NCBI GenBank assembly: GCA_022827345.1
Contig: JAJDTB010000030.1
Span: 62,001 to 126,000 of the forward strand
DNA: 64,000 nt
Source of the DNA: Gemmatimonadota bacterium
GTDB taxonomy: Bacteria > Gemmatimonadota > Gemmatimonadetes > Longimicrobiales > Gaopeijiaceae
Direction of reading: 5' to 3'
Part shown: one piece after another, positions 31,545 through 41,908 of the stretch
Layout: the number at the start of each line of letters is the position of its first letter
How positions within the stretch are numbered: position 1 is the first letter of the stretch
Made by a program: the position numbers and the translations under genes
Notes under the pieces: model-generated
Database searches by the model: none
Told to the model about the DNA's origin: nothing
The model's input: only the letters and a program-made list of their open reading frames with translations

Positions 31545-32708
31545 TCATGGCCGTCCTGGCGGCGCGAGTGTCTCCTCCAGATCCAGCAGAAGCGTGGCGA
31601 TGAAGAGTTGGGGATTCACATTGCCCAGCGCCAGCATCCGCGCCTCTTCCACCCTCGCGACCCCGCGGGCGATCCGGTCGGGGGTGAGGGCCAGGCGGCG
31701 GGCGGTGTCGCGCAGGAAGCGCCGCTCGCCGGAGTTGACGATCCGTTCGTCGCGGCCGGCCGCCGCCGCGCCGAGGTCGCGGATCCACAGCTGCAGCGCC
31801 TCCAGCAGGTCGAGCAGGCCGCGCGCCCCTCCCGGACGGTAGTCCAGCGCGGTGCGGTATGCGTCGGCCCGCTTGCCGCCGGTGGCCGCGCGCAGCAGGG
31901 CCAGTGAACGGTCCCGGTTGCCGGAGTGTGCTCCCTCCGGGTCCAGGTGCCCGAGGGCGGCCCCGATGGAGCCCTGGGAGAGTGCGGCCGCCCGGTCCGC
32001 GGCCGCCGGTTCGGCGCGGCACTCTTCGCGCAGGAACGCCGCCACGTCCGGGACGGGCAGGGGGGGGAGGTGGATGTGAAGGGCCCGGGATCGGATCGTG
32101 TCCAGGAGACTGCCGGGTTTGCCGGAGGTCAGGATGAAGCGACTCGCATCGGGAGGCTCCTCGAGCAGCTTGAGCAGCGCGTTGGCCGCCTCGGGGCTCG
32201 CCTCCTGGGGGACCAGGTATTCGGCGTCGCCCACGATGAAGAACTGCTCATCGCTCACGGCCGGCCGGCGATGCGCGCGCTCGCGCAGGGTCATCACGGC
32301 CGCGAAGTAGATCCCCTTCACCTCGGTGTCGCCCTCCGGACGCAACGGCTGCCGCCGCATCTCGCCCAGCCTGTCGTAACGTGCCGACTCCAGCGCCTCC
32401 GCCAGCTTGCCGGGTCCGTGCGCGCGTTTTGGCCGGGGCAGGGGAAAGTACCAGTGGATGTCCGGGTGCTCGAGGCGGAGAGCCTGGCGGCAGCTGACGC
32501 AGGAATCGCACGGCTTTTCCTCTTCCGTGCACAGCCGGGTGCGCGCGATCCACAGCGCCAGCGACTGTTTGCCGCATCCGGGCATGCCATGGATGAGGAC
32601 CGTGGCGGGCAGGGTGCCGCGGGAGAGGGCGCGCCGCAGCGAGGAGCGGAGCGCTTCGTGGCCGCGGAAGGCGGGAGGGGCCGGGGGCTGGCGGAGGCTG
32701 CTGCTCAT
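31545..32708 (-). CDS. holB: DNA polymerase III delta'-type clamp-loader subunit
   Basis: FRGHEALRSSLRRALSRGTLPATVLIHGMPGCGKQSLALWIARTRLCTEEEKPCDSCVSCRQALRLEHPDIHWY...ANALLKLLEEPPDASRFILTSGKPGSLLDTIRSRALHIHLPPL. Confidence 0.92.
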   Translation of the reverse strand: MSSSLRQPPAPPAFRGHEALRSSLRRALSRGTLPATVLIHGMPGCGKQSLALWIARTRLCTEEEKPCDSCVSCRQALRLEHPDIHWYFPLPRPKRAHGPGKLAEALESARYDRLGEMRRQPLRPEGDTEVKGIYFAAVMTLRERAHRRPAVSDEQFFIVGDAEYLVPQEASPEAANALLKLLEEPPDASRFILTSGKPGSLLDTIRSRALHIHLPPLPVPDVAAFLREECRAEPAAADRAAALSQGSIGAALGHLDPEGAHSGNRDRSLALLRAATGGKRADAYRTALDYRPGGARGLLDLLEALQLWIRDLGAAAAGRDERIVNSGERRFLRDTARRLALTPDRIARGVARVEEARMLALGNVNPQLFIATLLLDLEETLAPPGRP

Positions 32709-33700
32709 GGCGCCGTGCGGGCGGCCGCGGCCAGGTTACGGATGCGCGCGGCCGCCAGTCGCTCGGCCACGCGGATTGCTTCGATCATGGAGGAGGGGTC
32801 CGCCCTGCCCTGGCCGGCGATGTCGAAAGCGGTCCCGTGATCGGGAGAGGTGCGCACGAAGGGAAGCCCGATGGTCACGTTCACGCCCCTGCCGAACGAC
32901 GCGGTCTTGAAGGCGGCCATCCCGACGTCGTGATAGGGGGCCACGACCGCGTCGAACTCGCCTGAGAACGCCCGGACGAAGACGGTATCGGCGGGGATCG
33001 GGCCGGAGACCCTCCAGGGGTCGGCGGCGAGGGTGGCGAGGGCCGGTCCGTACACGTCGCGCTCTTCGGTGCCGAACATGCCGCCATCGGAGGCGTGGGG
33101 ATTCAGGGCGCAGAGTGCGATGCGCGGCTCGTCGAGTCCCCAGTCGGAGTTGAGGGCGGCTCCGAGCAGGCGGGTGCGGGAAACGAGCAGCTCATCCGTC
33201 AGCGACGCGGCGACCTCCGAGAGGGGGATGTGAATGGTCGCGAGGAGGACCCTCTTCGGGGGAGACGCGCCGCCGCCCCCACCTTCGTCGCACATCACCA
33301 TCCCGACCTCCGGCGCGCCCGCGAGCGCCATGAGCATTTCGGTGTGGCCCGGGTGGTATCCCGCTTCGGCCAGCCCGGGCTTGTGCACGGGGGCGGTCAC
33401 CACCGCGTCGACCTCGCCTGCGAGCGCCAGCTGCACCGCGCGCTCGATCGCCATCCCCGCCGCGCGGCCCGGACGCAGCCCCGCCTCCCCGCCCCCCACC
33501 GCCTCGAAGCGGCACGCCCCCGCGAAGTCGGAGCTGCACTCGACGGGCCCGATGACGACGGTCGCTCCCGCGTCGGGCAATACCGCCGCCAGCGCCTTCG
33601 CGGCGACCTCCGGCCCGATCCCCCGGGGATCGCCCAGCGTGATGGCGAGCCGCACGCGGGGGGATCCGGGCCGCGGCACGGCGGGGACTCCTGCCGGCAC
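32705..33700 (-). CDS. pdxA: 4-hydroxythreonine-4-phosphate dehydrogenase
   Basis: LAITLGDPRGIGPEVAAKAL...VVTAPVHKPGLAEAGYHPGHTEMLMAL...LNPHASDGGMFGTEERDVYGPAL...DAVVAPYHDVGMAAFKTASFGRGVNVTIGLPFVRTSPDHGTAFDIAGQGRAD. Confidence 0.95.
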   Translation of the reverse strand: MPAGVPAVPRPGSPRVRLAITLGDPRGIGPEVAAKALAAVLPDAGATVVIGPVECSSDFAGACRFEAVGGGEAGLRPGRAAGMAIERAVQLALAGEVDAVVTAPVHKPGLAEAGYHPGHTEMLMALAGAPEVGMVMCDEGGGGGASPPKRVLLATIHIPLSEVAASLTDELLVSRTRLLGAALNSDWGLDEPRIALCALNPHASDGGMFGTEERDVYGPALATLAADPWRVSGPIPADTVFVRAFSGEFDAVVAPYHDVGMAAFKTASFGRGVNVTIGLPFVRTSPDHGTAFDIAGQGRADPSSMIEAIRVAERLAAARIRNLAAAARTAP

Positions 33701-33706
33701 CGGCCG

Positions 33707-35044
33707 CTACCTCACATCCTTGATCTCGATGTAGGTCTTCGCCTTCAGCCCGTCCAGAAGCGCCTGCTCCCGCTTCTGCGCGGTGAGCGTCGCGCGGATC
33801 TGCGGCTCCAGGTCCTCGAAGCTGTACTCGCCCGCATCACGCAGCTCGCCGATCCTGATGATCGCGAAGAGTTCCTCCCCCTGCATGGCGAACTGGATCG
33901 GTCCCACGATCTCGCCGGTTTCCCGCCCGGTCAGTGCCGCCACGTACGCCGGCGCCAGCGGCGGCGAGATCTGTCGTTGCCGCACCGTGCCCGAGTCCGG
34001 ATGGATGGGGTTGTGGTACTCGTCGATCAGGTCATCGAAGTCCTCGGTGCGGGCCCGCTCCGCCAGCTCCGTGGCGAATGTGCGCGTCCGCCCGATGTCG
34101 CGGGGTCCGATCTGGGGACGGATCAGGATGTGACGGGCCTTCCGCTCGGCGAAGCGCACGCGCTCCACCAGTATGACGTGGAAGCCGAACTGGGTTTCGA
34201 CCACGTCGCTGATCCCGCCGTCGAGGAGACTGAAGGCGGCATCCTCGAATTCGTCGACCATGAAGCCCCTGCGGAACCAGCCGAGATCGCCGCCCGCCGC
34301 CGCCGAGGCGGGGTCCTGGGAGTACTCGGTTGCCAGCGCGGCGAAGTCCTCACCCGCGCGCGCCCGCTCCAGGAGGCCCTCCGCGGTCACGCGGGCCTCG
34401 TCCTTCGTGGAGTCGGAGGCCGCGACCGAGAGCAGGATCTGCTTGAAGGTGACGGTTGCCGGGCGCTCCTGCAGGGTGGCGCGGCCGACCTCGAAGAAAT
34501 CGCGCACCTCGGCTTCGGTCACCTCTACGGCGCCCTCCCCGCCGTGACGCTGCACGTACAGCTCGACGAGCATTCTCTGGCTGATCTGGTCCCTGAGGAT
34601 CTCCCGATAGCTCTGAACGTTGAGGCCCTCCTCTGCAAGGAGCCGCTCCATCTCCGCCCGGGAGCCGAAGTTCTCCTCCACGCCCGCCATCTGCTCCTGA
34701 AGCGCGGCCTCGACGCGGTCGTCGTCGATTTCCAGCAGCGTGTCCTGGGCCGCGGCCTGCAGGACGACCTGGGTCGCGACGAGGCCGTCCAGGAGGGTCT
34801 TCCGGAACTCTTCCCACTCGGCCGATCCGGCCGCCGGGATGGTACGGCCCGCGATTCGGGCCCGGTCCTCTTCCTGGACCAGTTGCGACAACAGCACCAC
34901 CGAGTCCCCCACAACCGCGACGACCCGGTCCACCGGCTCTTCCTGGGCATGGCCGCGGGCGGCTGGGAGTCCGGCAATCATGCAGAGCAGGAGCGCCGCG
35001 TGGCGGATCCCGCGCAGCCTGCGTGACAGGTGCATCATTCTCAT
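33707..35044 (-). CDS. SurA-like periplasmic peptidylprolyl isomerase/chaperone
   Basis: Signal peptide; VDRVVAVVGDSVVLLSQLVQEE (SurA N-domain); rotamase segments QILLSVAASDSTKDEARVTAEGLLERARAGEDFAALATEYSQDPASAAAGGDLGWFRRGFMVDEFEDAAFSLLDGGISDVVETQFGFHVILVE. Confidence 0.9.
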   Translation of the reverse strand: MRMMHLSRRLRGIRHAALLLCMIAGLPAARGHAQEEPVDRVVAVVGDSVVLLSQLVQEEDRARIAGRTIPAAGSAEWEEFRKTLLDGLVATQVVLQAAAQDTLLEIDDDRVEAALQEQMAGVEENFGSRAEMERLLAEEGLNVQSYREILRDQISQRMLVELYVQRHGGEGAVEVTEAEVRDFFEVGRATLQERPATVTFKQILLSVAASDSTKDEARVTAEGLLERARAGEDFAALATEYSQDPASAAAGGDLGWFRRGFMVDEFEDAAFSLLDGGISDVVETQFGFHVILVERVRFAERKARHILIRPQIGPRDIGRTRTFATELAERARTEDFDDLIDEYHNPIHPDSGTVRQRQISPPLAPAYVAALTGRETGEIVGPIQFAMQGEELFAIIRIGELRDAGEYSFEDLEPQIRATLTAQKREQALLDGLKAKTYIEIKDVR

Positions 35045-35092
35045 CTTCATCCTTCCATCAGGTCATCGTAGCTGGTGCTGCGCCCGGCCCGC

Positions 35093-36472
35093 CTACCGTG
35101 ATTCGAGTTCTCTGACGCGCTCCACGGTTGCAGCCAGTCTGGCCTCGTGGATGCGCCACCGGCCCTCTTCCCTCAGCAGGAATGTAACGCCGCCCAACGG
35201 GACGATTTCCTGCTGGCCGCCGACGATACGGGCCAGTGCCTGCTCGACCACCTCCGGTACCGATGCCGTGGCCCCCGGCGCGCCCGCATCGGCGGTTGTG
35301 TCGGGCACCGCCGGACGAAGCAACAGGCCGATCACTTCCGCGCGTTCCCGGATCGCTGTCCGGGCCTCGGCAGCCAGCGAGTCGGCCTGGGCTTCGGTAG
35401 CCGCGAAACCCCGCGCCTCCGCTTCAGCCAGAAGCAACTCCTGCCTCCCGCGCCGCCTCAGCGCGACCTCGAGTTCCTCGTCGGAGGCGGCCAGAACGCC
35501 TTCGGCGAAACCGTCCGGAGACACGCGGGCGAGTTCCATGAAGTCCCCCACGGTATAGACCCCGTCGGTCCACGTCATGAGCGGACGGGAGGCCGCGCGG
35601 CCCGAAAGGCGCGAGGGCGACGACTCCATGAGCGCCCTGGTGATCTGCAGCGCACCCTCGGCCAGCGTCAGTCCTGCCAGCGTATCCAGCTGCGCGATGT
35701 ACGCCGCCTCCGCCACGGCCATCCGCTCCTGCTGGATGAGCGTCCGGAACTCCTCGCCGATCTCCGACAACTCGGGGATCGACAGCCCGTCGAGCCGCAG
35801 GACGTGGTAGCCCAGGGGCGTCTCCACGGGTTCGCTGAGCTCGCCGGGCTGCAGGGCGAAGACCGCTTCGTCGATCGGCGCGAGCATCTGGCCGCGGCCG
35901 AAGGTGCCCATGCTTCCTCCGCGGCTGCCGCTGCCGGGGTCGCCGCTGTAGCGGGAGGCGAGGGTGCCGAAGTCGGCGCCGCCGAGCAGCTGGTCGCGCA
36001 GCGAACGCGCCACGACGAGCACGCTGTCCCGCTGCCGGGTCGTGCCGCCTCCGGGGGGGAAGGGAAGGAGGATCTGGGAAGCGGTGGCCCGTGCGCCGGG
36101 CAGGTCGGCCGCGAAGCGCTCGGCGAGTTCCGCGTCCGAGACCACCGTATCGACATCGATGACCGCGTCCCGCAACTCCGCGAGCATGAGCTCCTGGAGC
36201 GGCTGCTCGACCACGAGTCCCACATCGAGTGTCGCCAGGGTGGTGTCGGCGCCGAGGTGCGCGGCGAGCAGGGTGTAGTCCACCCACAGTTCCGCGACGA
36301 CCCGCGCCACCTGGGTGTCGGGGGGCACGGTGCTGTGCTCGGCGATCAGCCGCGCGGCATCGTCGACCGTGAGCCGGTGTTCTCCGGCCTCCGCCAGCGG
36401 GCCGGGACCGCAACCGGTGAAGGCGACGCCCGCGATCAGCCCCCAGGCAATCGACTTCCCTGTCCGTGGCAT
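35093..36472 (-). CDS. PpiC-type peptidylprolyl isomerase, putative lipoprotein
   Basis: MPRTGKSIAWGLIAGVAFTGCGPGPLAEAG (lipobox); ASQILLPFPPGGGTTRQRDSVLVVARSLRDQLLGGADFGTLASRYSGDPGSGSRGGSMGTFGRGQMLAPIDEAVFALQPGELSEPVETPLGYHVLRLD. Confidence 0.88.
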   Translation of the reverse strand: MPRTGKSIAWGLIAGVAFTGCGPGPLAEAGEHRLTVDDAARLIAEHSTVPPDTQVARVVAELWVDYTLLAAHLGADTTLATLDVGLVVEQPLQELMLAELRDAVIDVDTVVSDAELAERFAADLPGARATASQILLPFPPGGGTTRQRDSVLVVARSLRDQLLGGADFGTLASRYSGDPGSGSRGGSMGTFGRGQMLAPIDEAVFALQPGELSEPVETPLGYHVLRLDGLSIPELSEIGEEFRTLIQQERMAVAEAAYIAQLDTLAGLTLAEGALQITRALMESSPSRLSGRAASRPLMTWTDGVYTVGDFMELARVSPDGFAEGVLAASDEELEVALRRRGRQELLLAEAEARGFAATEAQADSLAAEARTAIRERAEVIGLLLRPAVPDTTADAGAPGATASVPEVVEQALARIVGGQQEIVPLGGVTFLLREEGRWRIHEARLAATVERVRELESR

Positions 36473-39400
36473 CAGACGGCCTCCCTGGTCAAAGACAATT
36501 CGCGAACCTGATCCCCGGTCGCGGTTCCGTCGCATGCGGGCTTCTCCACCCCGCCCAGCGCATCCACCGCCCGCGCTACCAGACTAGTCAAGCGGGTCGG
36601 CTCTGAACACTCCAGCACCACCGACAGGGGAGAGACCCTCCGCACTTCGATCTGCACCGCCTCACCCTTCAGCGCGCCTTCGAGCGCCGACATGCGCGGG
36701 ACGAGATCGGGGCGGAAGTTCACTCGTACCCGGCTGCCCCGCATCAGGATCCGGCTGACCCCGGCTTCCTTGCCGACGATCGCCAGCAGCGACTTGTCGA
36801 GCAGGCGCCGGGTCTGCGGGGGGAGGCGGCCAAAGCGGTCGGAAAGCTCCTCGGCGAGCGCTGCGATCTCGTCGCGCTTTCCAGCCTTCGACAGGCGCCG
36901 GTACAGGTGCAGCTTCTGTCGCTGGTCGGCCACGTAGTCGTCGGGCAGGTACGCCTCCGCGTCCATCGTCACTTCCGGGCGGGGATACTCGCGCCTGCGT
37001 TCCCCTTCGCGCATCCGCGCAACGGCGTTTTCCATCAGACGGAGATAGGTGTCGATCCCGACCGCGTGGGCGAAGCCGGACTGGTCCTCGCCCAGGAGAT
37101 TGCCCGCGCCGCGCACCTCGAGGTCCCGCAGAGCGATCTGATAGCCGCTGCCGAGCTCCGTGTAGTGTTCCAGCACGCGCAGGCGCTTGTCGGCGTCGTC
37201 GGTGATCTTCTCGGGCACGATGAGGTAGCAGTACGCCCGGCGGTCCCAGCGCCCGACGCGGCCCCGGATCTGGTACAGCTGGGAGAGCCCGAAACGGTCC
37301 GCGCGGGTGACGATGAGCGTGTTGGCGTTGGGCACGTCCAGTCCGTTCTCGATGATCGAGGAGCACACGAGCACATCGGTCGCTCCTTCGACAAAGCGGG
37401 TCATGGCCAGATCGAGCCGCCGGGGCGCCATCTGGCCGTGGGCGACATCGACGGAAGCGCCGCGCACCAGGCGTCGGACGCGCTCGGTGGCGGCGCGGAT
37501 CGTCTCGACGCGGTTGTGCAGGAAGAAGACCTGGCCGCCTCGGTCAAGCTCCTTCTGGCACGCCTCCGCGATCAGGTGGTCGCTCCAGGAGATGACGTGG
37601 GTGATGATCGGCATCCGGTCCCGGGGCGGCGTGCGGATCAGCGACAGATCGCGCACGCCGGAAAGCGACAGATAGAGGGTGCGGGGGATGGGGGTCGCGG
37701 TCAGCGTCAGGACATCCACCGTGGCGCGCAGGTGCTTCAGGCGCTCCTTCTGGCGCACGCCCAGGCGCTGCTCTTCATCGATCACGACCAGCCCCAGGTC
37801 CCGGAATGCCACGTCGGCCGAGAGCAGGCGGTGCGTGCCGATGACGATGTCGGCCGTGCCGCCAGCCAGCCCGGCCACGACTTCGCGCTGCTTGGCGGGC
37901 GGATCCAGCCGCGAGAGTGAAGCCACCCGCACGGGATAGTCGGCCAGCCGCTCGCCGAAGGTCTTGGCGTGCTGCGCCACCAGCACCGTGGTGGGTGCGA
38001 GCACCGCGACCTGCTTGCCGTCCTGCACCGCCTTGAAGGCCGCCCGCACGGCCACCTCCGTCTTCCCGTACCCGGCGTCGCCGCACACGAGCCGGTCCAT
38101 GATCCTCGGCGATTCCATGTCCCGCTTCACATCGCGCACCGCCTGCCCCTGATCGGGCGTGTCCTCGTACAGGAAGGACGACTCCATCTCGCGCTGCCAG
38201 CGGGTGTCGGCCGGGAAGGCGTGGCCGGGGCGCGCGCGACGCGACGCATAGAGCTCCAGCAACTCTGCCGTCATCCGGTTGATCGCCGCCTCGGTCTTTC
38301 GCTTGAGGCTCTTCCAGCGCTTCCCGCCGATGCGGTGCAGCCTGGCGGGTGCGTCCTCCGGATGCGCGCCCACCCAGCGTTCCACCTGGTCGAGCAGATA
38401 CACCGGGACGCGCAACACCTCGTCGCCGTCGTAGACGATCACCAGCGACTCGATCGACTCGTTGCCGATCACCACCCTCTCCAGCCCCCGGAAGCGCCCG
38501 ATCCCGTGCTCCATGTGGACGACGTAATCGCCAGGCGAGAGCTGGGCCAGGCTCTCGAGCGCCGCGGCGCCCCGGAAGCGTTTGCTGCGCCGCAACTTGC
38601 GGCTGCGGCGGAAGATCTCGTGATCGGTCAGCAGGTTGGCCGGGGGATCGGCGTCGGTAAGGCGGAAGCCGCCCGCCAGAGAGCCGACGACCAGGTGGCA
38701 CCCCCGGGGGGGGATGCCCTTGCGATCCCCGACCAGTTCTTCGAGGCGGGCCGCCTGGCCTTCGTTGTCGCACAGGATATGGCTCACCGCGCCGCGCGCG
38801 CCCGCCCCCGCAAGGAAGGACCTCAGGCGGCGCGTGTCGCGCTCGATGGCCGGCGGCGGACGTGCCTGGAAAACCGGGTCGCCGATGTGCTCCTCTTCGA
38901 AGACGAGCTGCGGGTGGCTGCTCGCGCGGGCGGCCAGAGCTTCGGGCGTCAGAAAGAGCATGCGCGGGGCCGGGGCCGGATTGCCGTACCGGCGGGCCTG
39001 CAGGTAGTGGCTTTCGGCCTTGTTCCACACGCGCGCCGCGTCGTCGTCCCAGGGTCGGGTCCCCGTGCGCACGAGGATGGCGTCGCGGGGCAGCTTGAAC
39101 AGAATGCTCGAGGGTGTCGTATCCGTGTTGTCCGCGCTACTGCCGAAGCGGACCGGCAGGATGTCGATTCGGTCCGTGGTCTCTGTCGAGCGCTGTTCGA
39201 GGATGTCGAAGAAGCGGATCGATTCGACGTCGTCGCCCCAGAATTCGACGCGCGCCGGCCCCGCCGCCCCGAACGAGAACAGGTCTACGAGGCCGCCGCG
39301 CACGGCGTAGCAGCCGGCGGCCTCGACCATGGGGACGCGTTCAAAGCCCCTGGCATCCAGCGTTGCGATCAGGTCGTCGCGGCGGAGCTCCTGCCCCACC

Positions 39401-39864
39401 TTGACGGCAAAACGCAGCTCCGCCAGGTCATCCGGGATGGGCACCACCTCCTGAAGCGCCCGCCGGGTTGTGACCATGACCCGTGCACGTCCCGACAGGT
39501 GCGCTTCGAACGCCTCGACCCGCTGGCCGGAGAGGTCGACGCGCGAGTCGTCCGCATCGCTCGACAACCCTTCGCGCTGCGGGTAGAGAACCGCGCGGCC
39601 CAGCCCCAGCAACGCCTCCAGATCGGCAAGGTTCTCACCTGCCTCGGCCGGCGATGCCGCGGCGACGACCCACAGGCGATTGGGAAGCTGCCCGGAGAGA
39701 GCGGCGACCGCCGCGAGTGGCAGGGAGCCGATCGCGCCGCCGATGCTGCGGGTTGCGCCCGGCGCGGGAAGGCCCCGCAGCAGCTTGCGAAAGGCGGGTG
39801 TGGATGCGACCGCCGCCGCGGCCGGGTGCACGTCCGCACCAGCAGTCCGCGGGCTGCTACCCAC
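36472..39864 (-). CDS. mfd: Transcription-repair coupling factor
   Basis: PGDYVVHMEHGIGRFRGLERV...MDRLVCGDAGYGKTEVAVRAAFKAVQDGKQVAVLAPTTVLVAQHAKTFGERLADYPV...VVIDEEQRLGVRQKERLK...LTATPIPRTLYLSLSGVRDLSLI. Confidence 0.97.
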   Translation of the reverse strand: MGSSPRTAGADVHPAAAAVASTPAFRKLLRGLPAPGATRSIGGAIGSLPLAAVAALSGQLPNRLWVVAAASPAEAGENLADLEALLGLGRAVLYPQREGLSSDADDSRVDLSGQRVEAFEAHLSGRARVMVTTRRALQEVVPIPDDLAELRFAVKVGQELRRDDLIATLDARGFERVPMVEAAGCYAVRGGLVDLFSFGAAGPARVEFWGDDVESIRFFDILEQRSTETTDRIDILPVRFGSSADNTDTTPSSILFKLPRDAILVRTGTRPWDDDAARVWNKAESHYLQARRYGNPAPAPRMLFLTPEALAARASSHPQLVFEEEHIGDPVFQARPPPAIERDTRRLRSFLAGAGARGAVSHILCDNEGQAARLEELVGDRKGIPPRGCHLVVGSLAGGFRLTDADPPANLLTDHEIFRRSRKLRRSKRFRGAAALESLAQLSPGDYVVHMEHGIGRFRGLERVVIGNESIESLVIVYDGDEVLRVPVYLLDQVERWVGAHPEDAPARLHRIGGKRWKSLKRKTEAAINRMTAELLELYASRRARPGHAFPADTRWQREMESSFLYEDTPDQGQAVRDVKRDMESPRIMDRLVCGDAGYGKTEVAVRAAFKAVQDGKQVAVLAPTTVLVAQHAKTFGERLADYPVRVASLSRLDPPAKQREVVAGLAGGTADIVIGTHRLLSADVAFRDLGLVVIDEEQRLGVRQKERLKHLRATVDVLTLTATPIPRTLYLSLSGVRDLSLIRTPPRDRMPIITHVISWSDHLIAEACQKELDRGGQVFFLHNRVETIRAATERVRRLVRGASVDVAHGQMAPRRLDLAMTRFVEGATDVLVCSSIIENGLDVPNANTLIVTRADRFGLSQLYQIRGRVGRWDRRAYCYLIVPEKITDDADKRLRVLEHYTELGSGYQIALRDLEVRGAGNLLGEDQSGFAHAVGIDTYLRLMENAVARMREGERRREYPRPEVTMDAEAYLPDDYVADQRQKLHLYRRLSKAGKRDEIAALAEELSDRFGRLPPQTRRLLDKSLLAIVGKEAGVSRILMRGSRVRVNFRPDLVPRMSALEGALKGEAVQIEVRRVSPLSVVLECSEPTRLTSLVARAVDALGGVEKPACDGTATGDQVRELSLTREAV

Positions 39865-41908
39865 GGGCGGCAGGATTGCTTCCGACCCTTCCGTGCCGCA
39901 AACCTTCCCGCTCTCCGGGCCGGTCCGCGCTTGTGGGGTCCCCGCTGCCGGAGGGGCGGGAACGGAGGTTCCGGGCGGCGGCTACGACAGTCTCGACGAG
40001 CAGAAGAATCAGCAGGATCGCGGCGATGGCCCGCCACGGCTCCGGTCCCCGGCCGGCGCGGAAGATGCTGCGTGACCAGGCGGCCGCGTCGTCCACGATC
40101 GCGGTCGTGCCGGGTATTGCCCGCCGTACCTCGCGTGGTGAGGCGGGCGTGAGGTCCGTCTCGGCGGCGGGTGGGTTCACCGGCACGGCCGTCAGCAAGC
40201 TGTCCCGGGCCAGGGGCTGATAGAATCCGGCGACGGTCGTGGCCAGGAAGGGCTGATCACCGTCCACCGCGAATTCCTCGCCGCCGGGGGTGCGTACGGA
40301 GGTGGCGGCGGCCGGTGGCACGAAGTCGGTTCCGGCCGTGACCGATCCGCTGCCGCCTCCCCCGCCGGACCAGCGTTCGATGGCCCATTCCAGCAACGGG
40401 ATCATCGCGGCGGAGACCGGCAGGGAGGTCGATTCGCCGTCGAGCGGCGAGGCCAACAGTGTGTAGGGTCCTGCGGGCGAACTCGCGGTGACCAGCCACG
40501 GATCGCCGCTCGACAGCGTCACCACCGATCCGCTGCGAGGGCCTGCCGGCGCCGAGTCCGCGGCGCTGCCCATCGCCGGGTCGCCGCCCTGGGGGGCACC
40601 GTCGGCCCGAGGGCCGGTGGGGACAAGACGGAAGAAGCGCCGGATCTCCACCTCGGCCAGGTCGATGGCCAGATCGCTGGAGGCGATGCGCGCGCCGCCG
40701 CCCGACTCCATCTCGTAGCGGTACGGAATCCCGGATTCGGCCAGGCGGCGGTTCAGGGCGGGGAGTTGCGCGGGGTCCGGGTGCGGTGCCACGAAGGCGC
40801 TCTGGGTGAGGCCGCGCCCAGCCAGACCCTCACCGCCGATGCTCACGATCGTGGCGGCGCCCCCGGGGGCGCCCAGCGTGATCCGGTCGTTCTCCTCCAG
40901 CACCGCGAGCGCCTCGGCAACGAAGATCGGCGCCGCGCCGAGGACCGCTACCGGTGTTGGTTCCCGGACGGCGAAGGAGAAGTAGCGCCGGTCGTCCGCC
41001 GTGAGAGGATCGGGGTCGATCTCGGCGTACCCTTCCACGCGCCCCGGAGGGAATGGCCCCGCGGGCAGGCGCACGGTGGCGCCAGCGGGAGCCGCGCCGG
41101 CTGCCCGGACCTGCCCGTCGATGTAGAGCCGCACCCCGACCGTATCGTCCGCGGCGCCTCCGACCACCGAGATGGCGGCCTCGGTTCTCCGGCCAGCCAG
41201 CGGCGGGAGACCTCCACCGAACGAGATGTCGCCGATCCCCCGGTTGAGTTCGGTGCCCGCGGCCGCGCCGAAGACGACCACCGGGATGTCTTCTCCACTG
41301 GCGGGCGTTTCGGAAAAGGCCGTTGCCTGGAGGTCGGTGAACACATGCACCTCCCGATTCGGCAGGTCGCTCTGGCCGACCAGGGCCCGAGCGCGGGCCA
41401 CGGCCCGACCGAGATCGCCCCGACCGTGCGCCGGCCGGATCGAGTCGATGGCGGCCCGCGCGCTCGCGGCTCCACCGGGAATCGCCGGCTCCCATGGCGT
41501 GCCGGCCCGCACCACCCATATCACGTCTTCGTGGTTTGCACCGTCCACACTCAGTCGGGCCACGGCCTTCAGCGTGTCGAGCCGCCGCCTGCCGTCTTCA
41601 ATGATCGTGGTGCTCATCGAATTGTCGATCACCAGCGCCAGGGCGGTGGGGTCGTGGCTGCCACCCGGGCCCGGGAAGTGGATGCGCGCGCCCAGAATCA
41701 CGACCAGCACCACGATGGCTATCCGCAGGATGAGCAGCAGGAGCTGCTGCGTCCGGATCTGCCGGGCGTGATCGCGCTCGGTTCTGAGCAGATACCGGAT
41801 GGCCGGAAAGGTGAAGATCTTGCTTTCCTGGCGGTAGAACAGGTGCAGGATGATCGGCACGAGGACCGCGGCGCCGGCGAGGAGGAACAGGGGGTTGAGA
41901 AAGCCCAT
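39857..41908 (-). CDS. BatA-like membrane protein with VWA-type domain
   Basis: MGFLNPLFLLAGAAVLVPIILHLFYRQESKIFTFPAIRYL (BatA N-terminus), ALALVIDNSMSTTI (MIDAS-like), C-terminal TM. Confidence 0.85.
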   Translation of the reverse strand: MGFLNPLFLLAGAAVLVPIILHLFYRQESKIFTFPAIRYLLRTERDHARQIRTQQLLLLILRIAIVVLVVILGARIHFPGPGGSHDPTALALVIDNSMSTTIIEDGRRRLDTLKAVARLSVDGANHEDVIWVVRAGTPWEPAIPGGAASARAAIDSIRPAHGRGDLGRAVARARALVGQSDLPNREVHVFTDLQATAFSETPASGEDIPVVVFGAAAGTELNRGIGDISFGGGLPPLAGRRTEAAISVVGGAADDTVGVRLYIDGQVRAAGAAPAGATVRLPAGPFPPGRVEGYAEIDPDPLTADDRRYFSFAVREPTPVAVLGAAPIFVAEALAVLEENDRITLGAPGGAATIVSIGGEGLAGRGLTQSAFVAPHPDPAQLPALNRRLAESGIPYRYEMESGGGARIASSDLAIDLAEVEIRRFFRLVPTGPRADGAPQGGDPAMGSAADSAPAGPRSGSVVTLSSGDPWLVTASSPAGPYTLLASPLDGESTSLPVSAAMIPLLEWAIERWSGGGGGSGSVTAGTDFVPPAAATSVRTPGGEEFAVDGDQPFLATTVAGFYQPLARDSLLTAVPVNPPAAETDLTPASPREVRRAIPGTTAIVDDAAAWSRSIFRAGRGPEPWRAIAAILLILLLVETVVAAARNLRSRPSGSGDPTSADRPGEREGLRHGRVGSNPAARG

